A stretch of 64,000 nucleotides of DNA from Actinomyces glycerinitolerans (GTDB lineage: Bacteria > Actinomycetota > Actinomycetes > Actinomycetales > Actinomycetaceae): positions 123,403 through 187,402 of the forward strand of contig NZ_FQTT01000012.1 in assembly GCF_900098745.1 (NCBI RefSeq), given 5' to 3'. Shown in pieces: positions 1 to 10,563 of the stretch. Under the pieces are notes generated by a model, which ran no database searches, was not told the DNA's origin, and was given only the letters and a program-made list of their open reading frames with translations. Numbering within the stretch: position 1 is the first letter of the stretch; the number at the start of each line of letters is the position of its first letter. A program made the translations under genes and the position numbers.

Positions 1-815
1 TCGCCGTGTTCCCGCTGCTGTTCATGATCTTCTCCTCGCTCAAGCCCGACGCCCAGATCTTCTCCGACCTCGGCTCGTTGCGGGCCTTCCTGCCGGTGGG
101 CGACCTGAGCCTGGACAACTACGCCGGCGTGTTCAACCGGGTCCCCGCCGGTCGCTTCATCGCCAACTCGATCATCGTGACGGTCGCAATCGTCGGCCTC
201 GGGCTGATCGTCAACTCCATGATCGGTTTTGCCATCTCACGCATGCGGTGGAAGGGGAAGAACATCGTGCTCTCTCTGGTGTTGGCGACCCTGATGGTGC
301 CCTTCGAGACCATCGCCGTGCCGCTGGTCTTCTGGGTGGCCAAACTGCCCTCCATCCAGTGGGCCGTCGACGGATTCCTGTTCAAGCAGGGCATGCTGAA
401 CACATACCAGGTGCAGATCCTGCCCTACATCGCCAACGCCCTGGCGATCTTCCTGTTCGCGCAGCACTTCGGTGACATCCCCAAGGAGATCGATGAGGCC
501 GCCCGGGTGGACGGCGCGGGATGGTGGACCATCTACCGCAAGATCATCGTGCCGTTGTCCGGACCTACGTTCGCCACGGTCGCGATCATCACCATGCTGC
601 CGGCGTGGAACTCCTACCTGTGGCCGCTGATGGTGATCCAGCAGGAGTCGATGCGGCCGGTGAGCGTGGGTATGCAGTACTTCTTCCAGCTCAACCCCGT
701 GTGGGGGCAGATCATGGCCTACGGCACCCTGATCACCCTGCCGGTGCTGATCATCTTCGTCATCTTCCAGCGGTCCTTCGTGCAGTCGCTCGCGGGGACA
801 GCAGTGAAGGGGTGA
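1..815 (+). CDS. Carbohydrate ABC transporter permease, MalG type (5' end outside window)
   Basis: Inner-membrane permease subunit of a sugar ABC importer. About 270 residues are visible and the reading frame is open to the window edge, so only the first cytoplasmic residues and part of the first membrane segment are missing (family members are about 280-300 residues). Several hydrophobic segments are visible. The EAA loop that docks the ATPase (EIDEAARVDGAGWW...P) lies around visible residues 162-185. The C-terminus ends in AGTAVKG, as in many MalG/LacG-type permeases. The stop is three bases before the start of the next gene, a GH32-like glycosidase, so the two are co-transcribed and the imported sugar may be a fructoside. 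The substrate is inferred from this neighbour only. Confidence 0.9.
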   Translation, partial: AVFPLLFMIFSSLKPDAQIFSDLGSLRAFLPVGDLSLDNYAGVFNRVPAGRFIANSIIVTVAIVGLGLIVNSMIGFAISRMRWKGKNIVLSLVLATLMVPFETIAVPLVFWVAKLPSIQWAVDGFLFKQGMLNTYQVQILPYIANALAIFLFAQHFGDIPKEIDEAARVDGAGWWTIYRKIIVPLSGPTFATVAIITMLPAWNSYLWPLMVIQQESMRPVSVGMQYFFQLNPVWGQIMAYGTLITLPVLIIFVIFQRSFVQSLAGTAVKG

Positions 816-818
816 CCG

Positions 819-1739
819 ATGGCGCTCACGCTCCCAGACCACTGGCTGTGGGACCACTGGGTTGCCGACGACGGCGAGCAGTACCACCTGTTCTTCCTGC
901 GCGCCTCTCGTGCACTGCATGATCCCGACTGCCGGCACTGGCGGGCCGCGCTGGGCCATGCCGTCTCCGATGATGCCCGCGACTGGCGGCTGCTTCCCGA
1001 CGCGCTGGTGCACTCCGATGGGCCGGCATTCGACGACCAGGCCATCTGGACCGGTTGCACCGTGATGCGGCCCGACGGCGGCATGCGCGTGTTCTACACG
1101 GGCATCTCCCGCGCGGAACGCGGCATGGTGCAACGGATCGGGTGGGCGGACTCCGCCGATGGAATCACCTTCGAGCGCCGTTGCGCGGAGCCGCTTGAGG
1201 CCGATGGCCGCTGGTATGAGAAGTGGAACCCCGGGTATGCCTTCGACGAACCATGGCGGGACCCCTTCGTGTTCCAGCACGAAGGACGCTGGCACATGCT
1301 TGTCACCGCTCGTGCCCGCGGCGTCGACCGCTTGCACGCCGGCGTCATCGGCCATGCCGTATCCGACGACCTCGACCACTGGGAGGTACTGCCACCACTG
1401 ACGGATCCGAGCAGGTTTGGCCAGCTCGAGGTAAGCCAGTCGCGGCAGGTCGAGGGACAGCACCTGCTGGTCTTCTCCTGCGGGGATGACATGCAGGCCG
1501 AGCCCGGCCCCGGCGGCGTGTGGATCGCCGAGGGGGCCGGGCCGCTGGGGCCGTGGGATGTGGATGCGGCACGCTATCTGCGGCCCGAGCATCTGTATGC
1601 CGGTCAGTTGTTCCGACTACGCGACGGGCAGTGGGTGCTGACCGGGTTCAACAATGTCATCGATGGCGAGTTCGTCGGCTCCGCTCCGGACCCGCTGGCG
1701 TGGACGCAGGTAGAGCGCGTGGCGCGTATGCGGCCATAA
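819..1739 (+). CDS. GH32/GH43-like beta-fructosidase superfamily glycosidase
   Basis: Predicted intracellular glycosidase of the five-bladed beta-propeller (GH32/43/68) superfamily, 306 residues with no signal peptide. Visible elements are an N-terminal Asp in the WVADDGE stretch (residues 14-20, candidate nucleophile), a WRDP motif at 146-149 (transition-state stabiliser of GH32/GH68) and Glu204 in LEVSQ (candidate acid/base, in the place of the GH32 ECP box). It lacks the C-terminal beta-sandwich of classical GH32 invertases, so it is a short propeller-only form. Its ATG follows the permease stop by three bases. A role in cleaving an imported fructoside fits the operon, but the exact substrate cannot be read from sequence. 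GH43 assignment is the main alternative. Confidence 0.75.
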   Translation: MALTLPDHWLWDHWVADDGEQYHLFFLRASRALHDPDCRHWRAALGHAVSDDARDWRLLPDALVHSDGPAFDDQAIWTGCTVMRPDGGMRVFYTGISRAERGMVQRIGWADSADGITFERRCAEPLEADGRWYEKWNPGYAFDEPWRDPFVFQHEGRWHMLVTARARGVDRLHAGVIGHAVSDDLDHWEVLPPLTDPSRFGQLEVSQSRQVEGQHLLVFSCGDDMQAEPGPGGVWIAEGAGPLGPWDVDAARYLRPEHLYAGQLFRLRDGQWVLTGFNNVIDGEFVGSAPDPLAWTQVERVARMRP

Positions 1740-1770
1740 GCAGGGGCATGCGCTCGGCGAAGCCACAGTG

Positions 1771-1810
1771 AGCGGCCCCGGCACCTGGGGAATCAGGTGC
1801 CGGGGCCGCT
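1771..1810 (+). terminator. Strong hairpin terminator after the sugar operon
   Basis: Perfect 17-bp inverted repeat (arms 1771-1787 and 1794-1810, 6-base loop), very GC-rich, 31 bases after the glycosidase stop. No T-run follows, which is usual for high-GC actinobacterial terminators. Confidence 0.85.
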
Positions 1811-2203
1811 CGTGGCGTTTGTACGTGGTCGCTGCTTGCTCAGCCGGCGAGCACGCCCTCCTCGGCCGGCTCGTCGATGCGCTCACGCTCCGGCTGAGAC
1901 GGGGAGGACGGTGGACACGGCGTCCAACCGCGGGCTGGTGATCTCGGCCGCCGACAGACGCAGCATGAGGCTGAAACGCTCAGCTGAAACGTTCAATGGC
2001 GGCGGGCCAACGGCCGGGTAAGTTAGCACAGGTCGGCGCACTCCAAGTGCCACCCGGCGTCGGCTGCGGCAGAGTTGCGCCGTTTCTCACGGCCATACTT
2101 TGTCCGGGCATTCGTACAGGCGAGCAGTGGAAGCGAGCTCCCCGGCGTCAACGTGCTCCATCGCACTTGCTGACGTCGCGGCGGAAACTTGCGAGACCGG
2201 AAT
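1811..2203. other. Intergenic region with no supported gene
   Basis: About 390 bp between the terminator and the sufR promoter. Short open frames exist on both strands, but none has a convincing ribosome site or recognisable protein. I see no RNA gene here. Confidence 0.5.
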
Positions 2204-2231
2204 TTGAGAACGAAGATGTTCGTTAAAATCT
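2204..2231 (+). promoter_or_regulatory. Candidate SufR operator and promoter of the suf operon
   Basis: A perfect palindrome AACGAA-N4-TTCGTT (2209-2224) lies 75 bp upstream of the sufR start. It overlaps a TTGAGA (2204-2209) and an A/T-rich TTAAAATCT stretch that could serve as -35 and -10. The position fits an autoregulatory operator. Binding by SufR is inferred from placement only. Confidence 0.5.
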
Positions 2232-2298
2232 GGTGCACACAGGCGGAGCCAACCGGGGCCCCGCTGCCGCATCGCCCAGCCGCGGAGAGGAGTCAACC

Positions 2299-3026
2299 AT
2301 GAGTCAGACCGACGACGACTCAACCCGCTCCCGAGTCCTTGACCTTATCGCCGAGAAGGGCCCCGTATCCGCCGCACAACTGGCCAAGGTCCTGGGCCTG
2401 ACCCCCGCGGCCGTGCGGCGCCACATCACCGCGCTGGAGCAGGCCGGGCAAATCGAGGCCCACGCCCCCGCTGCCAACGGCAAACGCCGTCGCGGCCGCC
2501 CGGCACGCTTCTACGTCGCCACTCCCGACGCCCGCACCACCTTCGGCGAGGGCTACTCGGAACTGGCCAACCGCGCCCTGTCCTACCTGTCTCAGGTCGG
2601 CGGGGAGAAGGCGATCGACTCCTTCGCCGCCTCCCGCGGACGCGACCTGGAGCGCCGCTACATGCCGATCGTGGAGGCCGCCGGCAAGGATCCCGCCGAC
2701 CGGGCGCGCGCCCTGGCGGATGCCCTGACCCTGGACGGCTACGCCGCGACCGTCCGCGACGTCGGCGACGGCACCTATGCCATCCAGCTGTGCCAGGGGC
2801 ACTGCCCGGTTCGCGATGTGGCCGGGCACTTCCATGAACTCTGTGACGCCGAGACCCGTACCTTCGCGCGTCTGCTCGGCGTCCCCGTGCAACGCCTGGC
2901 CACTCTCGCGGGCGGCGAGCACGTATGCACCACCCATGTACCCATCGCCATGCCCACCCTGCGCAAGCGCGCGGTCCGGGCGGCAGACCAGCGGAGCCGT
3001 CGGCCCCGCGTAACGGAAGGAAAGTG

Positions 3027-3027
<1 letters not shown>
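2299..3027 (+). CDS. sufR: Iron-sulfur cluster-sensing transcriptional regulator SufR
   Basis: DNA-binding repressor expected to control the suf operon by sensing a bound Fe-S cluster; 242 residues. The N-terminal winged helix-turn-helix (about 10-75) contains [19 protein letters not shown] and a basic wing [11 protein letters not shown]. Four cysteines (165, 169, 182, 210) in the C-terminal half, spaced CX3C-X12-C-X27-C, are the likely cluster ligands. I chose the ATG at 2299 because GGAGAGGAG sits directly upstream; a longer in-frame extension to 2233 has no ribosome site. The stop overlaps the sufB start (ATGA), indicating translational coupling. Gene order and the cysteine pattern make the assignment firm. 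Confidence 0.9.
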
Positions 3028-4466
<1,439 letters not shown>

Positions 4467-4526
4467 CGCCGTCCCCGTACCCTCCCCGACCACGAGCCGC
4501 CGGCAAAGCGCCGGCAAGGAGCACCA

Positions 4527-5762
4527 ATGCCCGAACTGAAAACCGACCACTCGCGTGCAGCGCTGGAGGGGGCACATTCGCACGGCCAGCGCCGCTACGT
4601 CTCCTCGCGCGCCGACCGGCCCACCTCCTTCGACCCGGCCGACATCCCCGCGCCGCATGGACGCGAAGAGGAGTGGCGTTTCACCCCGATCAAGCGCTTC
4701 GCACCACTGTTCGACCTCGACGCCGTCACCGCCGGCACCGCCGCAAACCCGCTCAGCGTGGACATCGACGCCCCGGCGGGAGTCGGAGTCGAGACCGTCT
4801 CCCGGGACGACCCGCGGCTGGGCGTCGTCGGCGCCCCCGTGGACCGCACCGGCGTCGTCGCCTGGGCCGCCTTCCACGACGCCACGGTCGTCACCCTGCC
4901 GGCGGGCGCCGGGCTGGAACGGGCCGTGCGCGTGACCACCACGGGCACCGACACGGGGCTGGAGCACCCCGCCGCCCAGCACATCCGCATCGCGGCCCTG
5001 GGCGACTCCGTTGCCACGGTTGTTCTGGACCACCGCGGCACCGCGGCACTCACGCAGACGGTGGAGGCGACCGTCGCCGACGGCGCCGAACTGACCCTGG
5101 TCACCATCCAGGGCTGGGAGGACGCTGCCATCCACGCCTCCAACCACCGCGTGCGTGTGGAGGGGCGGGGCACCCTCAAGCACGTCGTCGTCTCCCTGGG
5201 CGGAGACGTGCGTATCTGTTCCGACCTCGGCTTCAAGGGCGAGGGCGGCCACATCGACGCCTACGGCGTGTACTTCACCGACGCCGGCCAGCACCAGGAG
5301 CACCGCCCCTACGTGGCCCACACCGAGCCGCACTGCTACTCGCGCGTGGCCTACAAGGGCGCCCTACAGGGGCAGGGGGCGCACTCGGTGTGGGTGGGCG
5401 ACTGCCTGATCGGCGCCGGCGCCCGCGGCACCGACACCTACGAGCTCAACCGCAACCTGGTGCTCACCCAGGGCGCCAAGGCGGACTCCATCCCCAACCT
5501 GGAGATTGAGAACGGCAACATCGTGGGCGCCGGCCACGCCTCCGCGACCGGCCGCTTCGACGACGAGCAGCTGTTCTACCTGCGCGCCCGCGGCATCCCG
5601 GAGATGGAGGCCCGTCGGCTGGTGGTACTTGGCTTCTTCAACGAGATCGTCGCAGAGATCCGCGTGCCCGAGGTCGAGGAACGGCTCATGGCCGCCATCG
5701 AGCAGGAGCTCGAACTGAACGCGCTCGTCTCCGCCCGCGAACAGGCCACAGCGGCCGAGTAG
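4527..5762 (+). CDS. sufD: Fe-S cluster assembly protein SufD
   Basis: SufB paralogue and second beta-helix subunit of SufBC2D, 411 residues. Diagnostic stretches are EEEWRFTPIKRF near residue 50, the DAGQHQEHRPYVAH region, and the C-terminal ARGIPEMEARRLVVLGFFNEI helix that docks SufC. It starts at an ATG preceded by GCAAGGAGCACC, 60 bp after sufB, within the same operon. Its place between sufB and sufC is the standard actinobacterial order. Confidence 0.96.
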   Translation: MPELKTDHSRAALEGAHSHGQRRYVSSRADRPTSFDPADIPAPHGREEEWRFTPIKRFAPLFDLDAVTAGTAANPLSVDIDAPAGVGVETVSRDDPRLGVVGAPVDRTGVVAWAAFHDATVVTLPAGAGLERAVRVTTTGTDTGLEHPAAQHIRIAALGDSVATVVLDHRGTAALTQTVEATVADGAELTLVTIQGWEDAAIHASNHRVRVEGRGTLKHVVVSLGGDVRICSDLGFKGEGGHIDAYGVYFTDAGQHQEHRPYVAHTEPHCYSRVAYKGALQGQGAHSVWVGDCLIGAGARGTDTYELNRNLVLTQGAKADSIPNLEIENGNIVGAGHASATGRFDDEQLFYLRARGIPEMEARRLVVLGFFNEIVAEIRVPEVEERLMAAIEQELELNALVSAREQATAAE

Positions 5763-5841
5763 CCCCGCGTCACCCCGTCCGGGCCACCCCGGCAGACCAT
5801 CCACCAATCAGCCTCACGGACAAAGAAGAAGACAAGCAGCG

Positions 5842-6591
5842 ATGAGTACCCTCGAGATCAAGAACCTCCACGTCCAGGTCGCCACCAACGACGGCCCCAA
5901 GCCCATCCTCAAGGGCGTCGACCTCACCGTCGCCTCCGGCGAAGTGCACGCCATCATGGGTCCCAACGGCTCCGGCAAGTCGACCCTGGCCTACTCCATC
6001 GCCGGCCACCCCGACTACGAGATCACCGACGGCGAGGTGTTGCTCGACGGCGTGAACCTCCTGGACATGACCGTCGATGAGCGGGCCCGCGCCGGCCTGT
6101 TCCTGGCCATGCAGTACCCCGTGGAGGTCCCCGGCGTCACCGTCTCCAACTTCCTGCGCACCGCCAAGACCGCCATCGACGGCGAGGCCCCCAAGGTGCG
6201 TCAGTGGATCGGGCAGGTCAACCAGGCCATGGAGAACCTGCGCATGGACCCCGCCTTCGCCCAGCGCGACGTCAACGCCGGCTTCTCCGGCGGCGAGAAG
6301 AAGCGCTTCGAGATCCTGCAGATGGAACTGCTGCGCCCCCGCTTCGCCATCCTGGACGAGACCGACTCCGGCCTGGACATCGACGCCCTGCGCATCGTCT
6401 CCGAGGGCGTCAACCGCCTGCACGACTCCTCCGACGCCGGCTTCCTGCTGATCACCCACTACACGCGCATCCTGCGCTACATCAAGCCCAGCCACATCCA
6501 CGTGTTCGTGGACGGGCACGTCGCCGAGGAGGGCGGCCCGGACCTGGCCGACCGGCTGGAGGAAGAGGGCTACGACCGCTTCGTCGCCTGA
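5842..6591 (+). CDS. sufC: Fe-S cluster assembly ATPase SufC
   Basis: ABC-type ATPase of the SufBC2D scaffold, 249 residues. Walker A GPNGSGKS is at 40-47, the signature FSGGEKKR at 148-155, and Walker B with the SufC-specific LDETDSGLD at 171-179. The H-loop is in LLITHYTRIL. It is soluble and not a membrane transporter component. It follows sufD by 79 bp in the operon. Confidence 0.97.
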   Translation: MSTLEIKNLHVQVATNDGPKPILKGVDLTVASGEVHAIMGPNGSGKSTLAYSIAGHPDYEITDGEVLLDGVNLLDMTVDERARAGLFLAMQYPVEVPGVTVSNFLRTAKTAIDGEAPKVRQWIGQVNQAMENLRMDPAFAQRDVNAGFSGGEKKRFEILQMELLRPRFAILDETDSGLDIDALRIVSEGVNRLHDSSDAGFLLITHYTRILRYIKPSHIHVFVDGHVAEEGGPDLADRLEEEGYDRFVA

Positions 6592-6649
6592 ACAGCCCCA
6601 ATCCGCCGGCGTCTCGCCAGCACCAGCCCCCGCAGGAGACCAAACGCAA

Positions 6650-8017
6650 ATGATTGAAACGCCCCAGTCGCCCCAGAGCCAGGTGGGTGACGCTCCCGGC
6701 GCGGACGCGCCGCTGACCGCTGCCGAGGTCGACGCTCTACGCGCCGACTTCCCCTACCTGGAGCGTCCGGCCCGCAACGGTGAGCCGCTGGCCTACCTCG
6801 ACTGGGCCGCCACCAGTCAGAAGCCGGTCGGCGTCATCCTCGCGGAGGCCGACTTCTACCGCCGCTCCAACGGTGCCGCCGGGCGCTCCACCTACCAGCT
6901 GGCCGACGAGGCGACCGCCGTGTGGGAGGACGCGCGCGACGCCGTCGCCGCCTTCGTCGGCGCCCGCGGCAGCCAACTGGTGTTCACCAAGAACGCCACC
7001 GAGGCCATCAACCTGGTGGCCCTGGCCATCGGGCACGCCAGCCTGTCCCGGCCCGCCGGCCACGGCGGGCCGGCCGCGGGAGCCACCGACCCCTCCGCCC
7101 GGTTGCGCCTTCGCCCCGGCGACGAGATCGTCGTGACCGTGGCCGAGCACCACGCCAACCTGGTGCCCTGGCAGGAGCTGGCCGCCCGCACCGGCGCCAC
7201 CCTGCGCTGGCTGGACCTGACCGCGGACGGGCGCATCGACCTGGGCACGGTCGACGTCATCACCGACCGCACCAAGGTGCTCGCGCTGACTCACGCCTCC
7301 AACGTCACCGGCGCGGTCACCCCGCTGGAGGGCATCCTGCCGGCCGCCCGCAGCGCCGGCGCCCTGGTGGTGCTGGACACCTGTCAGTCCTCTCCGCACC
7401 TGCCCCTGGACTTCGCCGCCCTGTCCGCGGCCGGAGTGGATGCGATGGTGCTTTCCAGCCACAAGATGCTGGGCCCCACCGGTATCGGTGCCCTGGTGGC
7501 CACCGAGGAGCTGCTGGACGCCATGCCGCCGGTGCTGACCGGCGGCTCCATGATCGAGACCGTCACCATGGCCTCCTCCACCTACATGCCCGCGCCCGCC
7601 CGTTTCGAGGCCGGCAGTCAGCCGCTGGCCCAGGCGGCCGGCTGGCACGCCGCCGTCGACTACCTGGCCGAGGTGGGTCTGGGGCGGCTGCACTCCCGCG
7701 AACAGGTGCTGCTCGACCGGGCCCTGCGGGGCATGGCGGAGGTGCCCGGGCTGCGTCTGCTCGGTCCCGCCGATGCCCACGACCGCGTCGGCGTGGTCGC
7801 ATTCACGCTCGACGGGGTGCACCCGCATGATGTCGGTCAGGTGTTGGACGCCGCCGGTGTAGCGGTGCGCACCGGCCACCACTGCGCCCAGCCGGTCCAC
7901 GCCCACTTCGGGGTGCCGTCTTCTTCACGGATATCCTTCGGCCCGGTGACCACACCCGCGGAGATCGACCGCTTCCTGGAAGCCGTCGCCTCCGTCCGCG
8001 GATACTTCCAGAGGTGA
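6650..8017 (+). CDS. sufS: Cysteine desulfurase SufS
   Basis: PLP-dependent group II cysteine desulfurase that mobilises sulfur from cysteine for cluster assembly, 455 residues. The PLP lysine is K272 in SSHKMLGPTGIG and the persulfide cysteine is C412 in TGHHCAQP. PLP-contacting EHHAN (166-170) and D243 are present. It is longer than the usual ~405 residues because of an N-terminal extension of about 20 residues and a Gly/Ala/Pro-rich insertion near 133-150. The stop overlaps the start region of sufU, its sulfur acceptor. Confidence 0.95.
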   Translation: MIETPQSPQSQVGDAPGADAPLTAAEVDALRADFPYLERPARNGEPLAYLDWAATSQKPVGVILAEADFYRRSNGAAGRSTYQLADEATAVWEDARDAVAAFVGARGSQLVFTKNATEAINLVALAIGHASLSRPAGHGGPAAGATDPSARLRLRPGDEIVVTVAEHHANLVPWQELAARTGATLRWLDLTADGRIDLGTVDVITDRTKVLALTHASNVTGAVTPLEGILPAARSAGALVVLDTCQSSPHLPLDFAALSAAGVDAMVLSSHKMLGPTGIGALVATEELLDAMPPVLTGGSMIETVTMASSTYMPAPARFEAGSQPLAQAAGWHAAVDYLAEVGLGRLHSREQVLLDRALRGMAEVPGLRLLGPADAHDRVGVVAFTLDGVHPHDVGQVLDAAGVAVRTGHHCAQPVHAHFGVPSSSRISFGPVTTPAEIDRFLEAVASVRGYFQR

Positions 8018-8019
8018 AC

Positions 8020-8487
8020 ATGAACGATCTTGATCAGCTCTATCAGCAGGTAATCCTCGATCACTCGCGAGAGCGCCACGGCTCCGGGGCGCTGGAGGCC
8101 CCGGACTCCACCTCCCACCAGGTCAACCCGACCTGCGGGGATGAGGTCACATTGGGTGTGCGCGTGCGCGACGGACGCATCGAAGCCGTCGGTTGGGAGG
8201 GGGACGGCTGTTCCATCTCCCAGGCCTCCATCTCCATCATGCACGACCTCGTCGACGGCGCCGACCTGACCACGGTGGCGCGGCTCGAGGGCGACTTCGA
8301 TGCCCTCATGCACTCGCGCGGCCGCGGCGTGGACGACTCGGTGCTGGACGAGCTGGAGGACGCCGCCGCCTTCGAGGGCGTGTCCAAGTACCCCAATCGC
8401 ATTAAGTGCGCGCTGTTGGGATGGATCGCGCTCAAGGATGCGTTGCTGAAGGCAGGCGTCCCGCTGGACGCCGCCAAGGCGGACTGA
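8020..8487 (+). CDS. sufU: Zinc-dependent sulfurtransferase SufU
   Basis: IscU-like protein that accepts persulfide sulfur from SufS and passes it to SufBCD, 155 residues. Conserved metal/sulfur residues are C39 and D41 (NPTCGDEV), C64 (GDGCSIS) and C130 (RIKCALLGW). It contains the SufU-type insertion between the second and third cysteines that separates it from IscU. AGAGG at 8010-8014 favours the ATG at 8020; a GTG at 8014, overlapping the sufS stop, is the alternative. Confidence 0.93.
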   Translation: MNDLDQLYQQVILDHSRERHGSGALEAPDSTSHQVNPTCGDEVTLGVRVRDGRIEAVGWEGDGCSISQASISIMHDLVDGADLTTVARLEGDFDALMHSRGRGVDDSVLDELEDAAAFEGVSKYPNRIKCALLGWIALKDALLKAGVPLDAAKAD

Positions 8488-8561
8488 AACCGCCTGTGCG
8501 GCGGGCTTCCGCCCGGCCGCCCCAAAACCACAGCCCCTGTCTCAATCCACCAGGAGGAGTT

Positions 8562-8933
8562 ATGAGCGAGACCGCTCCGGCCACCAACCCGATGGCCGCG
8601 CAGCACGCGCCCACCAGCGTCGCGGACGTGGACGTCGCCGCCATTGAGGAGGCACTGCGCGACGTCGTCGACCCCGAGCTGGGCATTAACGTCGTCGACC
8701 TCGGCCTGCTGTACGGCATCTCGATCGAGCCCGACGGCACCGTCGTGCTCGACATGACCCTGACCACCGCCGCCTGCCCGCTCACCGACGTGATCGAGGA
8801 GCAGGTCCAGCAGGCGCTCGGGTTCATCGTCGACAAGGTGCGTGTGCAGTGGGTGTGGCTGCCGCCGTGGGGCCCGGACCGGATCACCCCGGAGGGCCGC
8901 GACCAGCTGCGCGCCCTCGGCTTCAACGTCTGA
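8562..8933 (+). CDS. sufT: MIP18/DUF59 family Fe-S maturation factor SufT
   Basis: Small cytosolic protein (123 residues) of the DUF59/MIP18 family, which assists Fe-S protein maturation. The family core VVDPELGINVVDLGLLYG is at 35-52 and the conserved cysteine is C72 in TTAACPLTD. GGAGGAG at 8553-8559 fixes the ATG at 8562. It is the last gene of the suf operon. Its 3' end overlaps the convergent ABC permease gene by 11 bp, so no terminator fits between the two. Confidence 0.92.
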   Translation: MSETAPATNPMAAQHAPTSVADVDVAAIEEALRDVVDPELGINVVDLGLLYGISIEPDGTVVLDMTLTTAACPLTDVIEEQVQQALGFIVDKVRVQWVWLPPWGPDRITPEGRDQLRALGFNV

Positions 8934-10563
8934 GACGCGCGTAGGCGAAGGCAGACTGCAGCCCACGTCCGGCAGGCTGCCGCCCGATGGCCGGGTGCAG
9001 GTCACGGCGGTGCGCCACCACCGCGCCCGCCATTGTCCCCGTCGCGCCGACCAGGACCAGCCAGACCATTGTTGGATCGCCCGCCTGAGCGAACAGCCCT
9101 GCGTCAATCATCGACTGCGGCAGGTCGAGGCTGGGGCCGAGCTGGGCAATTCCGAGCCCGGCGAGCAATGGTGCCCATGCCAGCCACCGTAGCCGTGGCC
9201 AGGCGCCACCCAGCAGCGCGGTGACGCCAGTGCAGGCCGCTGCGGCGGGCCACTGGCCGGCGACCAGCCGCAGTGCGTCATCGGCGGTGGTGCCCAGCAG
9301 TGCACGTCCCACCTGTCCCGCCGCCAGTGTGGCCGCACCGAGGGTGAGGGATGACGCAACCAGGGAGACAAGGCACCAGGCGGCCAGCTGCCGCGCCGAC
9401 CCGGTGCCGGTGCCACGTGCCGCCTCAACCAGTCCGGAGCACTCCTCGGCCGCGAAGCGCCCCGCCAGAGCCACCGATTGCGCACTGGCCAGGGCGGCCA
9501 TCAGCACACCTATATAGCTAAGGAATCCCTCACCCGGATCACCACCGCCCAGCAGCGAGCCGAACGTGCCGCCGTCGACCGCTCCCTGCCGGGCCAGCTC
9601 AACCATGTTCTCGCCCATGGCCGCCAGCACCCCGGCAATGGCGGCGGCGGCCAGCGCCCATGTCAACATTTGGAGGCGCGAGCGCCGCAGCGCCAACGTC
9701 ACCGGACCACGGGCTCGCAGCGGGCGCTGACGTCCGGACCCGAGTCGAATCAGCCCGGCCCCCAGGTCGCGGCGGCGCGCGGCGCCCGCCGCCGCGGCAA
9801 GCAGAACCACCAGGGCAGCGCCCGCGATCGCCGCGGGCTGCCAGTTGTTCTTCCCGCCGGGATCAATCGCGCTGCGCAGCGCGAACGGCGACCAGGCACC
9901 CGCCCACCCCCACCCCTGGGCGGCCCACGCCCCGTGACCCGCATACAGCACGGCCAGTGCCGCGAGCCCGGCGCCACGCGCGCCGGTGGCGTCGGTGGTC
10001 AGCTGCGCGAGCAGGACCGTGACTGCCGCCAACAGGGCACAGGTTCCGGCCACGGCGATCCCATAGGCGGTCGCATCCGCCGCCTCGGCGCCCTCCAACG
10101 CGAGGATCCCAACGCCCGCGCTGATGCCGAGCAGCACACACTGCGTCCCGAGCATCAGGCTGACGCCGACCAGCTCACCGACCGGACCGACGCCGCCGCC
10201 GCGCAGCATCTCCGAGCGCCCACCGTCCTCCTGGGCGCGTGTTACCGCGACCGCGCGCAGCACCACCACGACTCCCAGCAGCAGGCAGGTCAGCGCCCCG
10301 AGTTCCCAGACCGCGAGCTGCACGGCGTCGGCGCTCTCGGGCAGCTCACCGTAAAGGGCCGTTAACGCCTTGGATATCCTGCTCATCGCCACGGCACGCG
10401 CCAGGTCTGCGGCCGTGGCGTAAGTGGTCGCATAGCTTGGGGCGAGCAGGGCGGTCAGCAGGGTGACCGCCGTCGGCAGGGCCAGCAGCCAGGCGCGTTC
10501 CTCATGGGCGAGCGTGCGGGCGGTGCGCAGGGCGGGTCGCATGAATGTCGGTCGTGTGATCAT
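8923..10563 (-). CDS. ABC exporter permease (multi-span membrane protein)
   Basis: Membrane subunit of an ABC exporter, 546 residues with about 10-12 hydrophobic segments in two similar halves, a fused 2x6 arrangement seen in antibiotic-exporter-type permeases of actinobacteria. The ATG at 10563 overlaps the stop of the upstream ATPase gene (ATGA type), so the pair is translationally coupled. A longer frame reaching 10863 lies inside the ATPase gene and is rejected. The substrate is unknown; MerR control suggests response to a toxic compound. Membrane topology was judged by eye. Confidence 0.82.
   Translation of the reverse strand: MITRPTFMRPALRTARTLAHEERAWLLALPTAVTLLTALLAPSYATTYATAADLARAVAMSRISKALTALYGELPESADAVQLAVWELGALTCLLLGVVVVLRAVAVTRAQEDGGRSEMLRGGGVGPVGELVGVSLMLGTQCVLLGISAGVGILALEGAEAADATAYGIAVAGTCALLAAVTVLLAQLTTDATGARGAGLAALAVLYAGHGAWAAQGWGWAGAWSPFALRSAIDPGGKNNWQPAAIAGAALVVLLAAAAGAARRRDLGAGLIRLGSGRQRPLRARGPVTLALRRSRLQMLTWALAAAAIAGVLAAMGENMVELARQGAVDGGTFGSLLGGGDPGEGFLSYIGVLMAALASAQSVALAGRFAAEECSGLVEAARGTGTGSARQLAAWCLVSLVASSLTLGAATLAAGQVGRALLGTTADDALRLVAGQWPAAAACTGVTALLGGAWPRLRWLAWAPLLAGLGIAQLGPSLDLPQSMIDAGLFAQAGDPTMVWLVLVGATGTMAGAVVAHRRDLHPAIGRQPAGRGLQSAFAYARLRR

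Noticed and set aside
9478..10365. 295-codon plus-strand frame opposite the ABC permease
   Set aside because: Gln/Arg/His-rich shadow; the minus strand encodes hydrophobic membrane segments.
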